A stretch of DNA of 64,000 bases, taken from assembly GCA_964016885.1 (NCBI GenBank), contig OZ024748.1, positions 30,775,312 through 30,839,311 of the forward strand, given 5' to 3'. The position numbers and the translations under genes are program-made. The DNA is from Eledone cirrhosa (lineage: Eukaryota > Mollusca > Cephalopoda > Octopoda > Eledonidae). Each line of letters begins with the position of its first letter. Positions within the stretch are counted from its first letter, which is position 1. Positions 51,824 through 64,000 of this stretch are shown here, one piece after another. The notes under the pieces are model-generated. The model made no database searches, was not told the DNA's origin, and saw nothing but the letters and a program-made list of their open reading frames with translations.

Positions 51824-54800
51824 GAGTAGGATGTTTGAATGCACGTGGCCTGGGCTCAACTTGGAAGCAAGCAAAGCTTCTAAATGACCTCAGGTCACGT
51901 GGTATAAATGTAATGGTTATCTGTGAGACTCGGATCAGCGTCGTGCGGCAGCTGGCCCCTACCTTCGATGACTTTGAGGTGCATGCATCTCTCTGTCAAC
52001 CTGGAGGTGGGGGTGGGGTTGTCGTACTGCTGGAAAAACACCTGGGTCTTGCCGTACAGGTTGTTCACTCGGACCCGGAGGGTCGTTTGTTGGTGCTAGA
52101 CGTTGGCAGTAGTGAAGGTGCGGCCTTGAGACTGGTCGCCGTCTACTCCCCTTTCGGAGCTGAACGGCCCGACTTCTTCCAGCATTTGGAGACTTTTCTA
52201 GGAACATCGCGTTCCCTGCTTCTAGCGGGGGATTGGAATGACATCCTAGATGCACGTTGGGACTATGCAGGAGCATGTCCTAATAGAGGGGGGTGTAACA
52301 GCCTCAAGGGGTTACTCGACCGTTTTAACTTGGTCGATAGATATCGACTAGATTTTCCAACTGTGCCTACCTGGACTTGGACGAACCATAGTGCTCAATC
52401 TAGATCGTACTTAGATAGATTCTTAGTTAGAAGTAAGGATAGGGACATATTAAGCTGTCCAGAAATGCTCACGGTTGGCTATACGGATCACAAATTAGTG
52501 ACCTGCGTAGTCAATCTCGAGAAAACACATAAACAGGGTCCCGGTTACTGGAAACTTAATTTGTCTTTACCGGCAAAAGAGACTTACAGAAACCGGATTA
52601 GCAGATTAGTTAAGGAGAGGTTGACGGGTGCAATCGTCAACAACCGATGGTGGGCATCTCTCAAAAGAGAGATTAGAACAGAATCAATAAGTTATAGCAA
52701 GATATTAGCTGCCGATAGGAATAGAAACGAGAAAGAATTAACAGGTAAATTAGAAGAGGCAATCAAGAGCGAAGATGTGGCCAGAGTGCTGGCATCGAGG
52801 ACGGCCTTGAACCAGTTTTTCGATGCAAAGCACGAAGGCTGCGTCATTCGAAGTAAAATACGTGCTCTAGGTAATGAGGGGGCCAAAGCCGTTGGCTGGG
52901 CCCGCGTGACAGAAGCTAAGAGTGGAAATCGATCCACCATCCGGTCGTTGCAAGACGAGGATAGACGGATGATCCGGGAGCCTAAGCAGACGTGCGAGGC
53001 CTTTCAAAGGCACTTTGCCCGATTATTCGGGGTAGGCGAGGGTCCGGGCGGGGACGTGGATTTCGGTCCATACCTCGACGGCATGCCGCGTCTCTTGAGC
53101 GAAGAGGCAGAGTCCTGCGAGGGACCAATCTCGGCTGATGAGATCGGGGATGCGCTGAGCCAATGCAGCAGACGCAAATCTCCAGGTCTCGATGGTATAC
53201 CTTACGAACTTTATTTAGCAATGCCGGTCTTCTTCTCCGAACTCCTCGAAGCGGTCTACTGCAATTGGCAGCAGAACGGGAGAATTCCTTGTTCTGTAGC
53301 CAAGGGCGTAGTCTCGCTGGTGAGGAAGGACGAGAACAAGGGGGATAGTATAAATAATTTTCGGCCCATAACCCTGCTAAACACAGAGTTAAAGATTTTG
53401 GCCAAGGTGTTAGCAAAGAGGTTGGCGCTTGTCGTGGGTAGCCTGGTGGGAGATGCGCAGACATGTGCTATCCCATCCAGGTCCATTCACGATAACCTCC
53501 ACCTCATGCGATACATCATAGAGAGGGTTGGCAACAAACCCGGCTTCGGTGGGGCCCTGATCAACTTGGATCAGTCTAAGGCCTTCGATAGGGTCGACCA
53601 TGGTTACCTGGATGCGGTGCTAGCGGCGGCTGGGTTCGGTCCTGTTTTCAGAGGCTGGATCACTGCCTTACATAGCAACCACATCTGTTCTAGGATCAAG
53701 GTGAACGGCTACCTTTCGAAGCCGTTCGAAATCACACGATCCATTCGACAGGGGTGCCCTCTCTCCGCCCTTCTGTACGTATTGACTCTCGAGCCTTTAC
53801 TGAGGAAGTTAGAGTTGTTGCAGGGTATCCCCCTGGAACCAGGATTGAGCAAAGCGGTGTCGGCCTACGCCGATGACGTAACAGTAATGGTATCGACCGA
53901 CTCGGAGATCGGTACCTTACTGGAGGATTACGAAAGGTTGACAGGAGCGAAACTGAACCGGGAACAATCCATCGGGCTGCAACTCGGAACGTAGAGAGGC
54001 AGACCGATGCCTCACGACGGTGTCGTCGGACACTGGACGGAGGGCCCGGTAAAGTTGCTTGGGGTCTGGTTTGGACCGGACCTCCAGGTGGAAAAGAACT
54101 GGAACGAGGTTACGAACAAGGTGTTTGCACTAACCCAGAAATGGGCCAAGTGTAAGCTGTCCCTAAAAGGCCGGGCGGAGGTGGCGAACATTTACATAGC
54201 GTCCGTCACTTACTACCGCCTGACTGTCGTGCCTTGCCCTAAGGAAACACTCACCACCATGGAACGCATGCTCTTCCAATTTCTTTGGAAGAAGCGCCCT
54301 CCTATGGTGAGAAAATCCATCTGCTGCCAACAACCTTCAAAAGGAGGGCTGGGGATGCCGTGGTTGATGATGCGTAGGCACGCATTAAGGCTACGGCACC
54401 TACAGGTATTCCTCACTGGTCAACCGGTGTGGGCTCCGTTCGTGAAACGAGCCTTTCCGAGACTCGTCTCGCTCACCGAGCTGCAGTCCTGGGTCAAGCA
54501 AAGATCCGGAAAACTGGGAGACTGGCACACTGAGTGTGCTCAGGCGCTCAGGGCTCTCTGGCAAGCGGGCCAGGCCATCGGTGGAGAATCCACCTCATCA
54601 TTCTATAGAGGGCTGGTGGCTAGCAGGGGCGATGACACCCTTGGAGAGTCGCTGGACATGGAAGAGGACGAACTGGCCAGCCTGTTCGGTAGGACTTTCG
54701 GCCCGGGACCAATGGACAACTTCCAGAAGTCACTAGCCTGGCAGTGCTACCGGGGGGCTCTACCCGTTCGAGAGAGGCTCTACAGACACGGGCGCCCGGG

Positions 54801-55239
54801 CAGGGATCCCTCGAAAAAGATTTGCCCTAGATGCGTGCGTCACGAAGAAACCGTTGCGCACGCATTGGTGCAATGTCCGGGCGTGGCTGATCTGTGGGGC
54901 TACGCCGAACGACTGCTGTCGCGGGTGGCGCCGATTCGATTGACCGCCGAGTCCGTGATGACAATCAAACCGCCTCCCCTCTTCACACAGGAAGCAAAGG
55001 CGGTTTTTCTGTGCGTAATAGCCATGTTGAAAGAGGTTGTTTGGTGGACACGATTGAAAGGTCTGAGGTCAGGCAACTTCCTCTCTGGCCATAGTCTGGT
55101 CTACTTCTTCCGATATCACTTCGGAAGAAGGATAAGAATGGAGAGAGAGGTGCTTGGCCACAGGCAGTTTTATGAAAGGTGGGTGATAGTGGCGAGAATG
55201 GCTCGTGTAAATGGGCCTTCTCTGTATACCATCCTGTAG
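51811..55239 (+). pseudogene. Tx1-like LINE ORF2 (APE endonuclease + RT), one stop
   Basis: Frame of 1,142 codons with a single internal TAG at 53992-53994. Residues 1-230 are an APE endonuclease (VGCLNARG, ICETRI, LLAGDWNDIL, SYLDRFLVR, YTDHKLVTC). The RT has SPGLDGIPYELYLA, NNFRPITLLNTELKILAKVL, IPSRSIHDNLHLM, LINLDQSKAFDRVDHGYL, IRQGCPLSALLYVLTLEPLL and AYADDVTVM (about residue 685). After the stop the frame continues (KLLGVWFGPDLQVEKNWN, a C-terminal CCHC-like CPRCVRHEETVAHALVQC at about 54825) to 55239. The pattern resembles the Tx1 branch of the L1 group. GC content is above that of the flanks. Confidence 0.9.
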
Positions 55240-55470
55240 GTAAAGAAGTGAAGGAGAGGGGAGCACCTTCACCATGTGCTCCCAGGGCAAAGGATTGCAC
55301 ACTTTTTCGGGGGTGTGTGCAACCCCCATCACGTCCCCTCCCTTTTGAGGTTGTTTTCGATTATTTTCATTTTATACCCTTTTTACTCGATTGTATGTAA
55401 ACTCCCCCTTTGTATTTGTCCCTTCTTTTTATGCCTTTATGGTAAATAAAGAAATATATATATACTTTTC
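55240..55470 (+). mobile_element. Tx1-like LINE 3' UTR
   Basis: Short UTR with an 8-bp stem GGGAGCAC/GTGCTCCC at 55258-55282, ending 'aataaagaaatatatatata'. A 3' stem-loop and a short A/T repeat tail are common ends of LINE RNAs. Confidence 0.7.
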
Positions 55471-55547
55471 TGATTTATTTCCCTTACATTTGGAAAACTT
55501 GCTTATCTCCCTTGATGTTAGATTTGTTTACATTTAACTATTTTCAC

Positions 55548-55720
55548 TATGAGGCGGCGAATTAGCTAAGTCGGATAGAATGAGTTGCGGTATTCATTTC
55601 GATTCACAGCGATCTTTGAGTTCAAATCTCGCCGAGGCCAGCTTTTACATTTATTCGAGATCGATTAAAGAAAAAAAATACCAGTTCGAAATCAACCCGA
55701 GTATCGATTACTATCTTGCT
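55548..55720 (+). mobile_element. tRNA-derived SINE, distinct and decayed
   Basis: 'gaggcggcgaattagctaag' head, 'gagttcaaatctcgccgagg' B-box and 'aataccagttcgaaatcaac'. It keeps the block order of family A but little identity. Confidence 0.55.
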
Positions 55721-55908
55721 CTCTCTCTCCTATACTCGAAGAAATCGGCTATGTTCAGACCTGGACATGGAAATGGGTTCCGCAAAATTAAAAATTCCCC
55801 AAACATGTTGTATGCTACTACGGCACTTCTACGACTCTGTCAAGAGTTTTGAGTCCATACATATGTAACGGAATATTATGTGTGGTTGTAACGACAAGTG
55901 GATGGATG

Positions 55909-55995
55909 GATGTTACTGTTGGTGGTTTCGGTGTAAAGATGTTACTGTTGGTGGTTTCGGTGTAAAGATGTTACTGTTGGTGGTTTCGGTGTAAA
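55909..55995. repeat. 29-bp minisatellite, three copies
   Basis: Three identical 'gatgttactgttggtggttt' + 'cggtgtaaa' units. Confidence 0.95.
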
Positions 55996-56755
55996 GAAAA
56001 ATACCAGGAGTGTTGTTACAAAGTTTATTTTATTACAACAATATTCAATTTGAATATTGAATGATAAAATAATTGACACAAAATATTCATACAATAATTT
56101 GGTGGCTCTTCGAGCCACGTAAATTCAAATATCACAGAATACGATTATAATATGTGTAAACAGAAATGAATGGTGCGTGTACAAATGCTGGACTCACTAT
56201 GAATGCGTGTGTGCGGCGTATCAATATATTTACTTATTTGTATTGCAGGAGCCAGCGATCAGCCAGGAAGGTGAGAATAAATGGCAGACTGGTTTTTCGT
56301 GACGAGAGCTTGTAAAAACGTCTTGTCTTGTCTGTATCCACTTCTTTTCTATTTTAGGCGTAAACAATCCCTGTATTTATAAGAGTTGAAGTTAGAAGGA
56401 TAGATATATCCTCTGAACTTTGGTTAGTCTCCCAAGGGATTAGTTTGCCAAGCGTAAACAAGTCATAAAGATGGATATATCCTCTGACCTATTTTCTGTC
56501 AGGCGTAAACACCTCTGACCTATGTTTAGCCTCTCCCAAGGGGTTAGTCTCTTGAGCGTAAACAAGTTACCACAGCTTGTCCCAGAGGCGGGAAAGCTCA
56601 GATTCGGTTTCGAATCTTCGCCGCCGTTATACATACATATGAGCGATCTAAATTTTCGTGTTTATATTTCAAACATGGAAAATGAAAATTGTGTGACAAT
56701 TTATCAGTGGTGGTAAGATCCTATAGCATCAGATATCTCTCTTTATATTTATTCC
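55996..56755. other. Unrecognised; several small palindromes and a repeated 'gcgtaaaca' motif
   Basis: Contains the perfect hairpin GTGGCTCTTCGAGCCAC (56102-56118), the palindrome AATATTCAATTTGAATATT near 56039, and four spaced copies of 'gcgtaaaca' (about 56360-56570) within imperfect repeats of 'tcctctga' and 'ctcccaagggattag'. No coding domain. Confidence 0.5.
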
Positions 56756-56759
56756 TCAA

Positions 56760-57617
56760 GCCTGTCTGGATGAGACAGACAGGGAGTTGAAAAGGAACTC
56801 CTTGAAAGATACTCACTGCATGATAATTAAAAGCTCACACCAAGGGAAATCACCCAGCAATACTGCAGCGAATCCATGGATGAAAAACTGCATGCTTATC
56901 AGCAAAAAATCATGCATAGATATGCTGGAAGTTCCAGAGTGAGAGTAATATAGATAAACAAAGCAGTCTATCTTGGACCAACGGCCACTATATTGGCTCC
57001 CACTTTGAAGGATATACTTTTGCAATCCAAGAACAGGAAATCAACACAAAATACCTGATTCACAAAAGAGATAGGGATGCAGGCAAAACACCTAGATGTG
57101 ATAACAAGTGCAAACTGTAGAATTAACATCTGTCACCCATATCATAAGCAGCTGTCCAAAGATATCACCACGGTATTATCTACCTATGAGGCATGATGTA
57201 GTGGCCAAAACACTGTACAATGCAATCCATAGAAAAGATAGCCCCGACAATAATCACATTATAAGTTACAGCAATGTGGAAAATATACACATACATAATA
57301 TGAAAGAGTACTGGTGGAATGTTCCAGTAAAAACCCCAATAAAATGCAGGCATAACAGACCAGATATTATGATATGGGACAGGGAGAAGAAAACATGCAC
57401 AGTAGTGGAAATTAGCTGCCCAGCAGATGCCAATATAATATCAAAGATTAGCGAAAAGGAAAATATTTATGCAGAACTGATGAGAAATCTGCAGATACTC
57501 CACCCTGATTACACCTTCAGATTTATGCCTGTGATTATTGGGGCACTGGGGTATGTTAGTAACTGCCTCAATACAAATCTTGAGAAGCTAGGCTTCACAG
57601 GAACAGAAAGAACATAA
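56760..57617 (+). pseudogene. RLE LINE C-terminal fragment, third family
   Basis: An interrupted first part (56980-57110) reads GYTFAIQEQEINTKYLIHKR, then a finger CDNKCKLC. The open part 57108-57617 carries the finger's last ligands, HDVVAKTLYNAIHRK, then RPDIMIWDREKKTCTVVEIS (nuclease core, with E for the second acidic position) and MPVIIGALGYVSN, ending in a stop. No RT remains. Confidence 0.75.
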
Positions 57618-57834
57618 CTAGTTAGGAAATTACAAGTATAATCCATTAATGGAACAGTAAAAATATGTAAAACATTCCAAAAATTTTGCATCTAATAACT
57701 GCATATACACATGTACAGATACAAAGCATATATACATGCACACATACAACTCAAAACATCCACATCCACACATACAATAACATCCATATCTACACATGCA
57801 TGCATGCATAAATAATCTACCTAGTTGATGTTGT

Positions 57835-60900
<3,066 letters not shown>

Positions 60901-60928
60901 ACCTTCGTTTTGTGTAGAAAATTACACT

Positions 60929-60942
<14 letters not shown>

Positions 60943-61000
<58 letters not shown>

Positions 61001-61415
61001 AAATTGTAGTTTACTTGAAGCATTGCGTAGTGAGGTATAAACGTTTGAAGTTAGAAGGCCAGGTTTGGATCATCATCATCATCATTTTATGTCCGCTTTT
61101 CCCTGCTTGCAAGGTAAATACAAATGCAAAAGATATCGCAAAAGATATCGCTGACAATTAGTCTTTTACCTTAAATTTATTTGAATATCCGTATATTTCG
61201 AGATAATATATCTTCTTCAGAGGGAAGTAAAGGGGTTATTCCATTAGAACACTGGATTAACCCCTTTACTTCCCTCTGAAGAAGAGATATTATCTCGAAA
61301 TATAAGGATATTCAAATAAATTTAAGGTAAAAGACTAATTGTCAGTGATATCTTTTGTATTTGTATTTATATTCTATATCCATACCTTAATTGTTCTGGC
61401 CTTCTAACTTCAAAC

Positions 61416-61497
<82 letters not shown>

Positions 61498-61590
61498 ATA
61501 TATATATATACGTTTGAAGTTAGAAGGCCAAAACAATGCAGGTATGGATATAGAATATAAATACAAATACAAAAGATATCACTGACAATT
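60943..61590. repeat. Nested palindromes around (TA)n
   Basis: Inner palindrome: 61113-61240 against 61255-61373 with a loop 'ttccattagaacactgga'. Its flank ('ctggccttctaacttcaaac', 61400) is reversed again across the (TA)n at 61420-61510 ('gtttgaagttagaaggcc', 61512) and also occurs at 61041. So the same ~50-base segment is present three times in alternating orientation. A SINE tail fragment lies at 61070-61115. Confidence 0.85.
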
Positions 61591-61702
61591 AGTATAATGT
61601 TTATTTTAGGTTTTGCCGTCTGAATTCCTCAGTGAAATATGTATAATGGAGTTTTAAATAAAGCTGAATCAACTGAATATGGCCTCCGATCTTTTATTAA
61701 TA

Positions 61703-62045
61703 TATATATATCTTCATCACAATTTAATCTCTGTTTTTCCATGCTTGCATGGGTTAGACGGGTTGCCCACGTCATGAGGAAAATCTGGCCACAGAACTGC
61801 TAGATCTTTACAGCTGGATGTCCTTCCTACCGTCAACCATGTTTACAGTGTGGAGCTGGGTGGCACCGTTATGATTAATGTCTGGCCAGTTGGCCACGCC
61901 ATGCCTTGCACATATTGGGGCCATGTTACTGGTGCACAGCATTTGATCCCTCTTATGCCCAATTTCACTTTCAATTCATTTACACTTTGCCATTCACACA
62001 CACTACTGTTACACATCCATATGAGCATGCAGATTTTGACACAAA
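61703..62045 (-). pseudogene. RTE-like LINE, internally deleted 3' end
   Basis: The left part is the shared tail ('tttacagctggatgtccttc'). It is directly joined to a minus-strand coding piece, ICMLIWMCNSSVCEWQSVNE, LKVKLGIRGIKCC (62040-61912), corresponding to 36310-36420 of the near-intact copy. Confidence 0.75.
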
Positions 62046-62049
62046 AACA

Positions 62050-62300
62050 AGATGTTGTAGGATAGAACAAAGGAGAGACAAAATAAAAACCCAGTCACCG
62101 AGGAGGTCACAGGATGTGTGACGAAAGAGCTTTGACAATATATAAACAACCATCCGGTTATCGAACCAATCAACCAACTGGAAATTTAAAATAAATTGAA
62201 GTGAAAACCAACAGGTGCATGTGTTTTTATTGGCAGCCTGACCCTCCCAAAGTACAACACACATTTTTAGATAAGAAATCTTGTAAAACAAATTCAAATA
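62050..62300 (+). mobile_element. PLE 3' end, fourth copy
   Basis: The reverse complement of 15500-15740: 'aggatgtgtgacgaaagagc', 'gaaccaatcaaccaactgga', 'gcatgtgtttttattggcag', 'aagaaatcttgtaaaaca', ending at (TA)n. Confidence 0.8.
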
Positions 62301-62440
62301 TATATATATTTATATAACATGTGATGACCAATGTAGGTAGAAAGTTCTAGCCCTTCTAGATCTTTACTTCCTTGTAGGCCATAAATATCAACAAATATTA
62401 AATTGTCATAGAGTGAAAATAGGCTACTCTTGTACCAGTA

Positions 62441-63013
62441 ACATAAAATCCCACATCACCAACAAACGCAAAAGCCTTCTGCTTTATAGATGCTTATGCA
62501 GAAGGCCAAAAGCATGCACCCCCAGATCAACAGTGCAACACTCCTGCAATGATATATGAAGTAGAAGTGACCTCCACCAACCAGAACCACCAAACTGAAG
62601 CCTGGACTTACGTTGGAATGTCTGAGAGCTGGTCCAAAAGCTGTTTCTTGAACCACAAAACAACTTTCAAACATCCTGACAAAAAACATACTACCCTGCT
62701 CATGAACCTTGTATGGAAACTCAAAAATAACAGCACAGTATATGGAGTATACTGGAAAAATTCACCCTATGTCAATGGAACAGAATTTTACCAGCTGTGT
62801 AACTCGGAGAAGTGGAATATACTCTCGCAAGTGGCTTCAGGAAAATGCTGCTTAAATACCCACCTCAACTGCTTCAGTCACTGTCTTGATGAAACAAAAT
62901 TCACTCTGAAAACTGGTATAGACCAAATTAACAATTTATTTTCTTCAACTTTTCAACCTAACTCTTGGACTCCATGTGTAACACAAGTTGCTTCCCTTTT
63001 GTTTTTTTTATAG
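62441..63013 (+). pseudogene. GIY-YIG nuclease fragment of a retroelement
   Basis: Open frame from about 62489: CNTPAMIYEVEVTS (GIY-like strand), TEAWTYVGMSESWSKSCFLN and HKTTFKHPDKKHTTLLMNLV (YIG-like strand and following helix), WKLKNNSTVYGVYWKNS, and a Cys-containing end. Spacing fits a GIY-YIG nuclease, but the Arg that normally follows the second motif (K/R-x3-H) is not clear (SKSCFLNH). It differs from both PLE nucleases here. Parent element unknown. Confidence 0.6.
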
Positions 63014-63230
63014 TTACCTCCCTTTCAAGGGAGTTGTTTATTTATAGCTAAATTCAAGGTTACCTATCCTTAGAACTCTCCTATAATTTTTTAAACCTCC
63101 ATGTGAGTAGGCATTTTTATTTATAAAGGCTGAATGAGTTGGGGTGAATAATCGAATGAAACTAAATACCTGTATATGTCACTGTTGTAACTAATTATGG
63201 TATATATATATCATTATACACACACACATA
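63014..63230. other. Spacer with short (TA/CA)n
   Basis: 'ttacctccctttcaagggag' at 63014 is a small palindrome. No gene. Confidence 0.5.
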
Positions 63231-63785
63231 TATCATCATCATCATCATCATCATCATCATCGTTTAACGTCCATGTTCCACGCTTGCATGGGTTTGGACG
63301 GGAGTTTTCCCACTTGAGGCAAGAGTGGTTGTCATTGCTCGCATAGGACTGTCTGGCGGGTTTTCTACAGCTGGATGCCCTTCCTAACACCAACCACATT
63401 TACAGTGTGGGGCTGGGAGGTTTTTACCGTGTTGCCTACAAGGCCACATTACAGCGTGGACTGTGTGTTTTTTTGTCGTGACACCTACACAATCTCATTT
63501 GTTTTGGCCTGGATGTTGTGGCACCAACATAACTTTACGTTGAAAGGGGCGGTGTGGATGGGGTGGTGGTGGTGGTGGGACGGGGGTGTATTTTGTTAGA
63601 GATGCCTACTGACTGTAGTAGGTTTTACTTTGTATTTAGGTAAGGCGGGTCTTCTCTATTACTGAGTACCGCCAAAGGTCTCGGTTCAGTGACATTATCT
63701 TGGAGAGGTGTAAGTGTGTGAGGTCGGAATTTATCAGCTCGTCCCAGGTTTTTCTGGGTCTGCCTACTCCGTGGCTACCGTCTAA
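63231..63785 (-). pseudogene. RTE-like LINE 3' end
   Basis: Reverse complement of 36500-37160 of the near-intact copy, with one (not two) copies of the 110-bp UTR unit and the (CAT)n start. The last ~50 codons (GVGRPRKTWDELI ... LWRYSVIEKTRLT) occupy 63640-63780. Confidence 0.9.
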
Positions 63786-63795
63786 TATATATATT

Positions 63796-64000
63796 AACAA
63801 CGAATATAGTGAAGAGTTTAGCGTAAAAGTTGGTGTTCATCCAGGCTCCGTTCTTAGCCCCCTACTATTTATTATTGCCCTTCAGGCTATAACAGTGGAG
63901 TTCAAGACCGGCTGCCCATGGGAACTCCTATACGCAGATGATCTAACGCAAATAGCTGAATCAATGGCCGAACTAGAGAAGAAATTCCAAACATGGAAGC
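63796..64000 (+). pseudogene. RTE-like LINE RT segment in opposite orientation
   Basis: INNEYSEEFSVKVGVHPGSV to LEKKFQTWK including YADDL, over 98% like 35556-35762 by eye. It follows a 10-base TA run and continues beyond the window. Together with the preceding minus-strand 3' end it forms a head-to-head pair. Confidence 0.9.

Overview
The window reads as a stretch of cephalopod, most likely octopus, nuclear DNA. It is AT-rich and full of (TA)n, (TG)n, (AAT)n and (CAT)n tracts. It carries many copies of tRNA-derived SINEs of the kind described in octopus, several of which end in GATGATGAT-type tails, plus one element matching the conserved cephalopod SINE core as I recall it. I see no bacterial-style genes, no rRNA or tRNA genes and no CRISPR array. 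Nearly everything recognisable is a mobile element or a tandem repeat, with a few probable host exons between them.

Layout. 1-2.05 kb is a TG/TA microsatellite block. 3.5-4.3 kb is a large foldback. 4.3-8.4 kb is a broken Penelope-like element (PLE) on the minus strand, with a Helitron and a SINE inside it. 8.4-10.2 kb is an RTE-like LINE, followed to 20 kb by SINEs, a second PLE end, LINE fragments and three candidate minus-strand exons (14.2, 17.5 and 19.7 kb) that look like a secreted or membrane protein with PAN/Apple-type modules. 22.0-25.1 kb holds three LINE fragments with restriction-like endonuclease (RLE) tails, all next to (AAT)n; one keeps an uninterrupted frame of about 720 codons. 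25.9-27.8 kb is GAT and CCA simple sequence with a SINE and a hAT-like MITE. A candidate plus-strand exon lies at 27.9 kb. 29.0-31.0 kb is a 2-kb inverted repeat. 31.1-32.9 kb is a GC-rich reverse transcriptase pseudogene with an RLE-like end. 33.6-37.2 kb is a nearly intact RTE-like LINE. 39.2-40.4 kb is a 28-bp satellite. 41.4-44.1 kb has a truncated Ty3/Gypsy element and RLE LINE pieces. 44-48 kb is a SINE cluster ending at the last exon of an AARSD1 homologue (minus strand). 48.1-55.5 kb is a Tigger DNA transposon broken by a Tx1-like LINE. 56.7-57.6 kb is another RLE LINE end. 57.8-61.6 kb is a set of giant palindromes around (TA)n. 61.7-64 kb contains RTE, PLE and GIY-YIG fragments.

How the parts relate. 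The RTE-like LINEs end in the same 3' sequence as the SINEs. Two separate LINE/SINE tail pairs can be told apart, as expected if each SINE family borrows the machinery of one LINE. RLE LINEs sit in (AAT)n, and PLE ends abut (TA)n. The host exons are separated by kilobases of these insertions.
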